Shown one piece after another: positions 1 through 9,465 of a stretch of 64,000 nt of DNA; position 1 is the stretch's first letter; each line of letters opens with the position of its first letter. A model generated the notes under the pieces. The model was not told the DNA's origin, searched no databases, and worked only from the letters and a program-made list of their open reading frames with translations. The stretch covers positions 17,501 to 81,500 of the forward strand of contig JAMDHS010000091.1 of the NCBI GenBank assembly GCA_029717555.1, written 5' to 3'. This DNA is from Peribolospora baueri. Its lineage: Eukaryota; Basidiomycota; Peribolosporomycetes; Peribolosporales; Peribolosporaceae. A program made the translations under genes and the position numbers.

Positions 1-145
1 TCACGTGCCGCTATCACTGCAGCGTGGCGTAATCTGCTCTACTAAATGCCTCTCCGCTGAACGTCATAACCTCGTCTGCTAAACATTCGGGGCAAAGACG
101 AATGACAGTGGCCTAAATATAAGTTTAAGATGATTTCCAAGTAAT
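1..145. other. left edge, downstream of ureG
   Basis: Short AT-richer stretch after the ureG stop codon. It probably holds the ureG 3' UTR. No gene is seen before the window edge. Confidence 0.5.
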
Positions 146-1936
146 TCAGGCAGGTTGCGAAGCGCCGGACGCCTTCCACGCGGAGAGGATGAGGTCGACG
201 ATGGCGTCGATCCCCTTGCCTTCTTTCATAGACGAGAAGATGGTCGGGCCGCGGTCGCGCTGTCAGTATGGGGTTTGTTTTAGGTATCGTAAACCAAGCC
301 AAGGCAGACGGGAGCGATGCGCGAGACGGGCCGAAAGGAAGTGGTCAGCAGACAGGCTCCAGTTCGGTGAGACGTCGAACAGCCTTAGCACTGCAACGTA
401 TGGGGACGAAGCTCACCATTTTGTCCGCATCTCTCCGCATCACTCCGAGGTCCGAGCCGACGTACTGAGCAATGTCAATCTGTAAGGGAAGATGGAAGCA
501 GCAGCTCTACATCAGCATTTGAGGATGCATCGCCCGCGGCCCGCGGCCCGCGCTAGGCGAGCCGACGGTGACGCTGCGAGCCATGTTGAGCTTTTCAACT
601 TGCCTTGTTGATGACCAGGAGATCAGACTGAGATATTCCCGGCCCTCCCTTTCGAGGGATCTTGTCTCCTCCTGATACGTCGATCTGCATCGTCGCCACG
701 GTGTAAACGGAGAATCACGAGCTAGGGTCAGGATCGAGTCTGACTGGGGACGCAAGGTCGACCAGCATCGACGAGAAATGGACACATGCGACGTAGATGA
801 TATAATCTGCCAACTCCCTGGAGTAGTTCGCTGTCGTCGCAGAAAGCAAAACGGAGATGTGTCAAGCGCATGGCGGCCATCACAAGACAGCTCGCGTCAT
901 GTCATGAACGTGCCTCGAGCGCACCTGCCAGATTGTCTCCGCCACTCTCGACGAGAAGGAGCTGGGTGTTGTACTCTGCTTGCAGCTCTTCAAGTGCGGA
1001 TAGGTTGGCACTGATGTCCTCACGAATTGCCGCATGAGGGCAGCCGCCTGAGTTGGCACGATAGCAGAAAGGAGGATCGTTCATGGTAAACGAACGAGTC
1101 AGTTTTCTTTCTCGTCTCGCGCTCTTGCTCGTCCCATCGGAACGTTCCCTCACCGCTTCCGACTAAGTTACAGGTTACTCACCAGTCTCGATCGCCCTGA
1201 TCCTCCCCTTATCCTCCAGCGCCTTGTTCCGAATGAGGAACTCTTGGTCCTCCTTGGTGAAGATATCGTTGGTAACCGCCGCAATGTTGTATTTCGTCCG
1301 CAGGGCCTTGCACAACGCCAGCATCAACGCCGTCTTTCCTGAGCCGACAGGCCTGGAAGTGCAGGAAGGGCCACAGGGTGGAGGGAAATGGCATCAGCGG
1401 TCGTCCCGAAGAAGACCGAGCGGCGCCGCAAGAGTCTGGCTCAGTAGGACTCACCCGCCTATGCCGACCGTGAAAGCCCTCTCTTTCCAGTCACGAGAAG
1501 AGTAGTCCGGGAGGTCTCGTTCGGCAAACTTGCCTGAAGGGCGTTGTGCCAGCGCACAGGAGAGAGAAAGGCCGAGAAAGCGGCCCGTGTTGACAGTGTC
1601 CACAGGGAAGAAAGGGTCAACTCGACATACACACGGCCTTCAGTCGCCAGTTGTCCGCTTTCGGCCGCATTCTCCCCTCTCCTCTCCTCTCCAACTCGCC
1701 ACATGCCGGACGAGCGACTCACCGGCGTGCTCCAAATGCTCATGTGTGTGTCCATGCTCCGCCATTCCTTCCCCATGAGAGTGGGTGTGGCTCGGCCCGG
1801 AGCCGCCATCGTGGTCGTGCGAGTGTCCGACGGCACCGTCGACAAGGCCCGAGCGGTCGCCATTCAGCGGGCCCGAGCCGGTGCCAGTGCCTGGCTTGGT
1901 ATCGAAGCGACAAACTTGACCGTCGGAAGCAGCCAT
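146..1936 (-). CDS. ureG: Urease accessory GTPase UreG
   Basis: UreG is the nickel-delivering GTPase that matures urease in the cytosol. Eight exons on the minus strand (1936-1723, 1533-1455, 1352-1183, 1047-925, 830-790, 684-604, 479-417, 259-146) close in phase to 294 aa. Residues 37-70 form a histidine-rich metal-binding tail with 11 His. The P-loop GPVGSGKT lies at 98-105, followed by [13 protein letters not shown], the [16 protein letters not shown] metal/GTP signature, [22 protein letters not shown] and NKID. The start at 1936 was chosen because it precedes the His-rich tail directly; an in-frame ATG at 2005 is the alternative. Two introns appear to use GC donors (after 604 and after 790). 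No urease structural gene or other accessory gene lies in the window, so urease activity is inferred from the family. Confidence 0.93.
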
Positions 1937-2343
1937 GGTTGGAGGGTTGGACTGGCGGTCCAGGGAAGCGTCTTGGACGGGACGAAAGGCGAGGGCGAGC
2001 TGCAAGGTGAGCCATTAGATACGGCTATGTCCCCGTATCCCCGCGTGCACGAAGCGCGTGACGGACGATCGATCGCGTGCAGGGTAAGAACTTCTGTTGG
2101 AGCGGCCGAGGGCGACCCCGAGGGCGTGTGTTGCCGACCAGCACGTGACAACGGTTCGCTTTTTCTTCGCCTTGGAATCTGTTTGAACCCCGCTGCTATC
2201 TCATGGAATATCATCACTGTCTACGCACCTCAGCTCAAAATTCAGCCGCTCTGTCAGCGCAATTCAGCAGGTTATGAGCCCAGCTTCAGCTAGAACAGGC
2301 GGCAAGGGGACTGGGACGTCTTCAGCAGGCGATCTCGGGTCAG
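1937..2343. other. ureG 5' flank and spacer before the transposon remnant
   Basis: About 400 bp upstream of ureG. It should carry the ureG promoter and the left boundary of the copia remnant. I could not recognise an LTR or a target-site duplication by eye. Confidence 0.4.
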
Positions 2344-3855
2344 GTGCGCCTAGACTCACTCGGGTCAGGGAGGCCGACGAGGTACCATGCGAAGATCGCA
2401 AACATGGTCAAGGGCGTCAACGACGACAACGACGACAACGACGACAACGACGACACCGCTTCATGGTTGCTGCAGAGAGTACAGAAGCTCAATGCGACAA
2501 AATACGGCAGCTGGAGGAACGTCATGATCACCACGCTCCAAGCGATAGGACTCTGGTTTTTCATCGACCCCAATGAACCGGAGATCGACATCGACGATGC
2601 GGTCAGCTATCACTCGGACGAGGTCGACAGGGACGCAGCGGCCATGAACTACGGCTATGTTCTCTAGATTGTCAAGATGGCGGTCACCCAGACACTCGAC
2701 ATCTCCCAGCGCAGCCTGATCGACAACAGCAGAACGGCCAAGCAAGTATGGACCGATATCGAGCGGATCCACGTGAATCCGTCCACCAGAATGCGTCTGC
2801 ACTCGGAGCTTGAGGCGGCAAAGCCTCGGCCCAAGGAGTCAATGTTAGACTTCTTCTGCCGCATGACGACGCTCCGCCTCAATTTCATCGCAGCCGGGGC
2901 CACACTGGGAGATGAAGACTTCACCTTCATGCTCCTACGCAGACTCCCAAAGTCTTTCGACGGGATCAGGACGACATATCGGATCAATGTCGACCGATTT
3001 GGTCTGTCATCGTCCGATGAATTTGTTCAGACCTTCGTCCAGATTGAAAAAATGCAAAATCTCGAGAAAGCGGGCAAGTCGACGCCACCGACCGAGACCA
3101 CCATGGCCGCAACTGACCCGAAAAAGGACAAGAAGGCCAAGTTCAAGGGCAACTGCCACTGCGGGAAGAGCGGACACAAGAAGGCCGATTGTCGGACGAA
3201 GAAGCGTGAGGAACAAGAGCGTAGAGCGGGCGGCGATGGCCGAAAAAGCGATTGAAGCCTTTCCCTTCGTTTCCTTTTCGCCGTGGGACGCAGACACCCA
3301 GAAGGACGACTGGGTTCTCGGCAGCAACGCCAGCAAGCACATGGCAAACGACAAGCGCTGGTGCGGGCAGTATCAAGCCTTTGAGGTTCCCCAACAAGTC
3401 ACTGTCGGTAACAACGCAACACTCATCGCTCCAGGATCGGGCGAGGTTCACTTCACCTTCCCCGATGGACGCTCTGGGACGATCAGCAACGTTCTCTACG
3501 TGCCAGGGCTGGTTGTCAACCTTCTCTCGTTTTGCCAGCTGACGAAGCGCGGCTTTGTCATTGAGGCGTGGAACGAGGAGATCAAGGTCAAGACCGATGG
3601 AGGGCAGGAAGTCATTGCCGGACGCGTCCAAGAAGGACTGTACAAGTTGAACTTTAGGCCCGGAGCAAGCCCTTGACGCTCAAGAGTCGGTCGAGACTGG
3701 ACCGATTGAGATTGAGGCCGAGAGTGATTCCGACGGGAGCGACACCAGCACCGACACCGAGGATGCGGATGAACAGCTCCCCGCAGAGTCAAACGGGACT
3801 CTCAACAGCCTAGAACTTTGGCACAGGCGACTCGAGACACGGATTCGTTTGACGG
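2344..3855 (+). mobile_element. Ty1/copia retrotransposon remnant: gag, zinc knuckle, dead protease
   Basis: One frame runs from 2344 to 3255 with a single in-frame TAG at 2665-2667. It encodes a UBN2-type copia Gag: KLNATKYGSWRNVM, then LIDNSRTAKQVWTDIERI, LHSELEAAKP, LRRLPKSFDGIRTTY and a zinc knuckle at about 3153-3193. A second frame (about 3190-3676) carries the aspartic protease region, QKDDWVLGSNASKHM through VLYVPGLVVNLLSFCQL. A third frame after about 3660 carries an acidic linker and the start of the pre-integrase domain (LELWHRRLE), ending at a stop near 3855. The nonsense codon, two frame changes and the loss of the catalytic Asp (GSN in place of DSG) show a dead copy. Reverse transcriptase and RNase H are not seen. 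LTRs were not found. Confidence 0.88.
2419..2454 (+). repeat. 9-bp tandem repeat (x4) coding Asn-Asp-Asp
   Basis: Four exact copies of aacgacgac lie inside the gag frame of the copia remnant and encode (NDD)4. Confidence 0.85.
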
Positions 3856-3892
3856 TGTAGGAGACGGTGGCGTCTTCTTTCTGGAAAGTCTT

Positions 3893-4210
3893 TTCACAAG
3901 GTCGATGATTCCTCTTTCATAACCCTAAGGGCCTCGGTCCAGAATTCCTTTCCAATATCGGTTGAGACGAGGAGTGGCGGGTCATTTCGATGATTGTGCA
4001 GTTCGCTCGTTCCGCGACACCGTTCCACTGGGGTGTCTAAGGGGTAGTCGTCTCGTGGATGATCCCCTTGCTTCTCATGAAGTCGGCCGATGCCCCACCG
4101 GTGTACTCTCAAGTCGACCATCGTCGATTCGACGCTCTTCGTGCGGTGCTGAACACCAGGAAGAACGTGGACACACTTCGAGGCAAAAGATAAAAGCACA
4201 AGCGACCCGC
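3893..4210 (-). mobile_element. Inverted copia integrase fragment (decayed)
   Basis: Read on the minus strand from 4108, one frame gives EYTGGASADFMRSKGIIHE, TTTP, a TAG stop, then TPQWNGVAERANCTIIEM. This is the classic copia integrase core stretch around the (N/Q)NGVAER motif. A shifted frame continues with DIGKEFWTEALRVM, the usual (K)xFWAEA segment. A TGA precedes EYTGG, the TAG interrupts P-x-TPQ, and the frame changes before GKEFW, so it cannot be functional. It points opposite to the gag-protease remnant and begins about 40 bp from its end. It is therefore either an inverted piece of the same element or a second copy. Confidence 0.8.
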
Positions 4211-4506
4211 TCAGCCTGGAAACAGAGGCGCTCGCGTCATCTAGACGTCTATCGCTTCCAGTAGATCCAAGCCAGGCAGCCAGCCATGTACGGTGAATTA
4301 AGTCCGCTCAGTCTATGCCCACATATGTAGTCTCCTTCTGTAGTCTCTCCCTCCCTCTTTCCCTCCTCCCTCTTTCCCAGCCACGCCACGCCATGGCCCG
4401 GTTCGGCCCTGGCTCCCAACCGAATCCATCCATCTCGTCGTTGTTGTTTCTCTTTCGGCGACCTGGACCGGCATGTGCTTGCGTACCCCGAAAAACCGCT
4501 CTACGT
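4211..4506. other. spacer between transposon scrap and kinase remnant
   Basis: No convincing gene. It probably contains the outer edge of the copia fragment and the 3' flank of the degenerate kinase on the minus strand. Confidence 0.4.
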
Positions 4507-7044
4507 CTAGTCTCCGGTATTCGTCACTTCTGGCGACAACGCCCCGACCCTGCCTTCCGACTCGTCCTTGACCGTCGTCCAAGTCAGGTTCCGTGCAAAC
4601 TCTGGCAAATCGAACCCCAGTCCACTTAGTCTTCCACCCGGACCTGCGCTTCTGCTTCTCCCGCCTCTCCCGCTCCGGCTCGGTGAAGGGTCTGACGGAG
4701 CACCCCGGGATGGGCGTCGCCCGAGAATCGTAATGGCGACACGGAGAGAGAGGAGGTGAAATAGTCCCCGGCGCTGGCGGTGACCACCCGCAGCCTCCGA
4801 GCTCTCGCGTCCCTCGAGCAGGAACCGGAGAGCGCCTGGGCTTTGTGGTTCCGTTCCTCACCGTCGTCGATTGCCTTGGCTTTGCTTTGCCCGTTTGTTT
4901 TGTCTACCCCCTTTCCGTTACGTGGCGGTGAGTCGGACGGCCGCCGCGTTGGTCGCCCTCTCTGCAAGTCGTCGTCATCCGCCTCCTTCCGCATCTTCCC
5001 CGGCCCCCTCCGCTCGACGCTTCTCGCCGCCCTCGTCCTCGTTCCCGGACGATTCCTGAAGCTCGCCTCCGATGCTTAGCGCTTCTCTCACGAACGGCAA
5101 AGCACGCTCATCCGTCACCTCAACGAACACCTTGGCTGGAAACGGCGGTGCAGAACGTCGCCGCCGCCTCGATGTCTGGTTCTTCCGCGTGGGCGAAGAC
5201 GCACCGCTCGGTCCTGTCCCGCCGTCGGCGACCGGAGGAGACGGTAGATTGGAAAAGACGAGTTCAGGATTCGGAGCCGCTTCCATGGCGATCGCCAACG
5301 TTCCCTCGACGAAGTGGCCACCATGTGTCTCCACAGGCACGAGGAGCGTGTCGAACCAAGATCGGACCCTGGAAGATGGACGGGACACGGCCGGGCTGCT
5401 CCGCGCAGAGCTTGACGCACTCCACCTTCCCGACCGCGAAGCGGACGCTGGGGAGACGAGCTTGGAGAACGAGACGAACATATAAAACGGGAGGCAACGC
5501 ACAACCTCTTCCTCCAACCCGTCTTCCTTTCCTCCGTCTCTTCGCTTCTGCTTCTCCCGCGCGGCCGCTTCGGCTTGAGACGGTGGAGGGGTGGAGAAGC
5601 TCCGGCTCGTTCGACGCCATGCGGAGAGGAGCGACTGGGCCAGGGATGGGGAAGTCTCCTCCTCTTCCTCCGGGGGCAAAGTGAGGACACAGTGAAAGAT
5701 TTGGATGAGCTCCGACGCCTTTCGAGCGCGAGACGGAGTTCGCGATTGCAGTCGCGACGGTCGGTGTTCATCGCTGCTCTCTTGAGCAGACACAGATGTA
5801 GATGCATACGGTGGCGCCGATACCACATCGACCGGTTGCTTGATCGAGGAAGGGTCGGGCCAAGTGTGAAAGAGAATGCCGGCGCACCGCAGCGCGTACT
5901 TGAAGAAGGAAATGATGCGCTTGGGCGGCTGGTGGGTGCGATTGAGGAATGTCAGCGGATCGAGTGGTCGGGAGGGCGAAGGGGACGTAGCTCATGCGAA
6001 GCCGAAGAAGTTGGCCGTTGCCGAGCTCGGAGTCGTTCCCCTGGACGAAGTCGACGCTGCGGGAGTGAGAAGGGGAAGCGTGAGGGCGTGCCGGGGTTGG
6101 GTGGGCCGACGAAAGCTGCAGGCCATAAAGTCCAATGCGAAAAAAAAAAGGACAAAACCTCGTCGAGGTGAGCAATCGACACTGTGCACGCGCGTCGAGT
6201 CGAAAATGCAAACGTCGTCTCAGGAACTGACCTGGTGTTTTTGAACTCTCTCCTCTTCCTCCCCCTCTCTTCCTCCCCCTCCCTCCTCCACCCTGTTTCC
6301 CTCTGCTCCGCCTCAAACATGTCCGCGATCAGATCAAACTTTTTCATCCTCCTTTCCCCGTTCATGTACAGACAAGCGGCGACGAGTTCTCTCAGTTCAT
6401 CGTCTCGAACTTCCGATAAGGCTCGTCGTGCGCGCATTCCCATGCTCCGGACGAACCCGTGTGACGCTCCCAAAGGGTAGCGAGCGCCCCGTGAGGACTC
6501 GAAGCAGTCCAGATATCCACCTCGGGGCCCTGTGAACCAGATTTGACACGTCAACAGCACAGCCCCCCAATCAAAAAGTCCAGGTCAAACGACGCCGAGT
6601 GGGAAAAAAGAGCAAGGAGATGAAGAAAAGAGAAAGGTGACCACCCAATAGCTAACCGTCCCCGGCGGATTCGCCAGCGCAGTGACGATCTCAGGGCAAT
6701 GGAAGGCAGGGCTCCCACAACAAGTGGTGAGCTTAGCGCCGCTCCTGCTAAAGTGTGTGGCCAGTCCAAAGTCCAACACCTTGACCTGGAGCGTCTGGGC
6801 GTGGACGACGATGTTCTCGGGCTTGATGTCGCGATGGCAGACTTGGAGGGGGTAATGGATCGCCCGGAGGGCGGAGACGAGTTGAGAGAAAATTTTGCAG
6901 GCGGTGGGAGCAGAGAGTGTGTTCGAACGTTCGGGATCGTGCGTAGGTGGTCGTGTCGTTCCATCGGCATCCATGGGCTGTGGTTTCGTCAAAAGGGCTT
7001 CTAGTGTGTCGTAGCCCTCTAGGTATTCTTCTGTGTTTCACCAA
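4507..7044 (-). pseudogene. Degenerate Ser/Thr protein kinase (C-lobe only)
   Basis: The minus strand from about 7010 reads TEEYLEGYDTLEALL, ACKIFSQLVSALRAIH, the catalytic loop CHRDIKPENIVV, the metal-binding DFG in KVLDFGLATHF, and CCGSPAFHCPEIV. It then reads PPGTVSYW, a GT-AG intron, and GPEVDIW. Right after VDIW the reading breaks: LLRVLTG is in the next frame and ARYPLGASH in the third, and about five residues are missing. RYPLGASH continues to CLYMNGERRMKKFD. No glycine-rich loop or VAIK lysine is found upstream; a TGA sits just before the TEEYLEG segment. Downstream, long open stretches (5826-4975 and a tail ending LDLPEFARNLTWTTVKDE at a TAG at 4509-4507) probably represent the long C-terminal region, with exon joints unresolved. 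The domain identity is certain. Whether the gene is dead or the sequence has local errors is inferred. Confidence 0.6.
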
Positions 7045-8508
7045 AGATAATATTTATTGACAAAAGTTTGAGCCTGTTGGAACACGCTAATCCGCCGAAG
7101 CACGTCGGAGGCGATGCGGACGCTGCAGAAGAGTTTCGCACTGCGCCTGGGGATGGCCTTGAGATGTGTACTGGTATGCATGTTGATAGGGGTATTGAGG
7201 CTCGTGCTGGAGCGGCGTCGGCTGCTGGTGGATCGAATACCGCGGGAGGGGCCGTTTCCGAGGGTCTCGAGGCAACCTGCTGTCGTCCGCTTGCGTTGCA
7301 AAGGCGGAAGGCGAGGGAGAGCCTCGGGGTGTCATCGTCCTCATCCTCGAGGTAGAGCCGCCTCGTCCTTGTGATGGTGGATCACCAAGCGGCCGAGGGA
7401 GCCGAGCATCCACCTCGTCCGCTCTTCGTCGTCGTCCGTTCGAAGAGAACCGCCCCTCGGCGCTCCCCTTTCTTCCTCCGCCTGTGCCGCCAGCAGTGAG
7501 GCGTGCGTCGATGCATATTCGACGCGTCGCCCAACCGGGGCTGCTGGCTCGCCGTCGTGCTGCTCGCGTCGTTCCGAGCCATCTCCGTCCCTCGGGCGCG
7601 AAGGCAACGACGGAGAGCCCATTAGCCGCGGCGCAAGCGAGCGACAACTAGCAGCGATGTAGGAGCGCGACGCAGGTCGAAAGGCCCTGGGTGGGTTGGG
7701 TATCGGCTGAAAACCAGAGAGGGGTGAGAGCGCACAAGACGAGGCAGAGGGCCCGAGCCGCGCTCGTCCACGGCGACGATGCGTGGTGGTTGATATCAGC
7801 AAATATAGCGTGGGAGGAAAGGAAAGGAAAGAGAGCGGGAAGTGTCAAGGACAAGGTGAGAGCGCTGCTGGCCGGTCGTGCGACGTTGACGGAGACATCG
7901 GGGTCGTTAGACCGAGGCAGAGGGGAAGGGTGACGGGCACGGCGGAGAGGGAATCAGATGGGGGTGGTTGGAGAAAAAAAGAGGACATGGGAGGATATAG
8001 GAGGGGAGGGAAGAGGGGAGGGAAGAGGGGTTGGGTCAGGTCAGTCAGATAACGGGGAATGGCGATGCGCCGGTTGAAAGGAAAAGATAGCCAACGCCGT
8101 CGAAGCCTTGCAGGCGGCCAATTCAAGGGTGTGGGCTGACGTCTGTCTGTCTGTTTGTCTGTCCGTCTGAAATGCAACAGATGGATAGTGACGGCCCTGA
8201 GTCTGACGGGTTCCTAGGTGTGTCACCTCGAGCGCTCGCCTTGTTCGCCTCGCCCCCTCCCAGTCGATAGATAGACACGGACACCATCCCTCCCTCCATC
8301 CATCCACTCGGCCACGCAGCCCAGGGACGGAACGGCCATGTCGAAGCGAGGAGGAGGTAGGACGCGTCGAACGCTCCGTCGGTGCGACTGACTGACTGAC
8401 TGATGATGGACTTGGGGGCTTTCTTATCTCTGCTTCCAGGGCCAACCAACGCGACCAACGCGACCAACCAGCGCACGGCCCAGCGGGAGATATGCGCCAC
8501 GCCCGGGC

Positions 8509-8536
8509 CGACGGCGACGGCGACGGCGACGGCGAC
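8509..8536 (+). repeat. (gacggc)n hexanucleotide tract
   Basis: About four and a half units of gacggc in the spacer between the kinase remnant and the PP2C gene. Confidence 0.75.
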
Positions 8537-9022
8537 ACCGACCGACCGACGACTGTGAGAGAGAGTGAATGAACGAATGGAGAAGTTAGGGACCGGCACG
8601 AGCCATAAACATAACATAAACCCTTCATCTCGGACACGGCCAACCTTTAGAGCCAAGCACAACGCAGCGCAGCACGATGCGATATACCGACGAACGCAAG
8701 CGTCTTCCACATGCGGCGCAACGGCCGACTGGTAGTCTACATGTAGAGCAGTCGGCGTAAACCAAACAATGATGGCCACTAATCAATCGCGTATCGTACC
8801 ATGTCGTCGTCCTTCGAAGCGGCGGTTACATCACTGTGTCGGATCGAAAACGTGCTTCGAGTCAGAAAAGGATTGAATACGTATGGACAGGTAAAACAAA
8901 GTGCACCAGACAAAGAAAACGGACAGAGAAAGATAAGGGTAAAAAGAGGAAGAGGAAAGTACACGCTCGATCCCGCTCCTCTTCGTCACTCGAGATGGGA
9001 CCGAGAGGCGAGGGGTGGTAGA

Positions 9023-9075
9023 GGGATGGAGGAATGGATGGAGGAATGGATGGAGGAATGGATGGAGGGATAGAT
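9023..9075 (+). repeat. 12-bp tandem repeat (gaggaatggatg)
   Basis: About three and a half copies of the unit gaggaatggatg with edge variants. It lies in the intergenic region downstream of the PP2C gene and has no coding context. Confidence 0.8.
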
Positions 9076-9465
9076 GGACAGGCGGGCGGTGGGAAGATAA
9101 TGATACGCAAGGGGACACGTATGGAGAGGACGAGGGCGAGGGCGAGACAGGGCAATAGACCGGCAGGGACGGGCAGAGAGCGGCGGAACGAGGAAGGAAG
9201 AGGAAAAAAGGAGGACGGGCCAAGACGATGATGACAGGGGCTCGGGAGAGGAGGACGCGGCCGTTTGTCGACGTACGCTCACCCAACGTGAGCCGGCACT
9301 TCCTCATCCTCATACTTGGATGGGAAAGAGGCACGCTGGCTCAAAGCTGGCACTAAGGTTCCCGGTGCGAGGGAGGAGACGAGCGAGGAAGGAAGGAGAG
9401 CGCAAGGCCACGTGGAGGGCCACCTACACAGCCGGCCCTTGGCGCAACCCAATCGTTCCCCCTCA

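Larger units (their letters stand above)
7045..9465. other. repeat-rich spacer upstream of the kinase remnant
   Basis: The minus strand carries an open frame at 7647-7087 (186 aa, Arg/Pro/Gln-rich, no recognised domain) that may be the old 5' part of the kinase gene. From about 7.65 kb to 9.45 kb I see only promoter-like sequence and simple repeats: purine blocks near 8001-8030, TCTG repeats near 8141-8169, ACTG near 8387-8403, GACGGC near 8509-8536 and a 12-bp repeat near 9023-9075. No tRNA or conserved ORF was recognised. Confidence 0.45.

Noticed and set aside
1544-2293. Plus-strand open frame of 249 codons
   Set aside because: It lies opposite ureG exon 1 and upstream sequence, has no domain and reads as an antisense shadow of GC-rich coding DNA.
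8800-9334. Frames with His-Pro-Ser-Ile repeats near the 12-bp tandem repeat
   Set aside because: They are translations of the gaggaatggatg repeat, not conserved protein.
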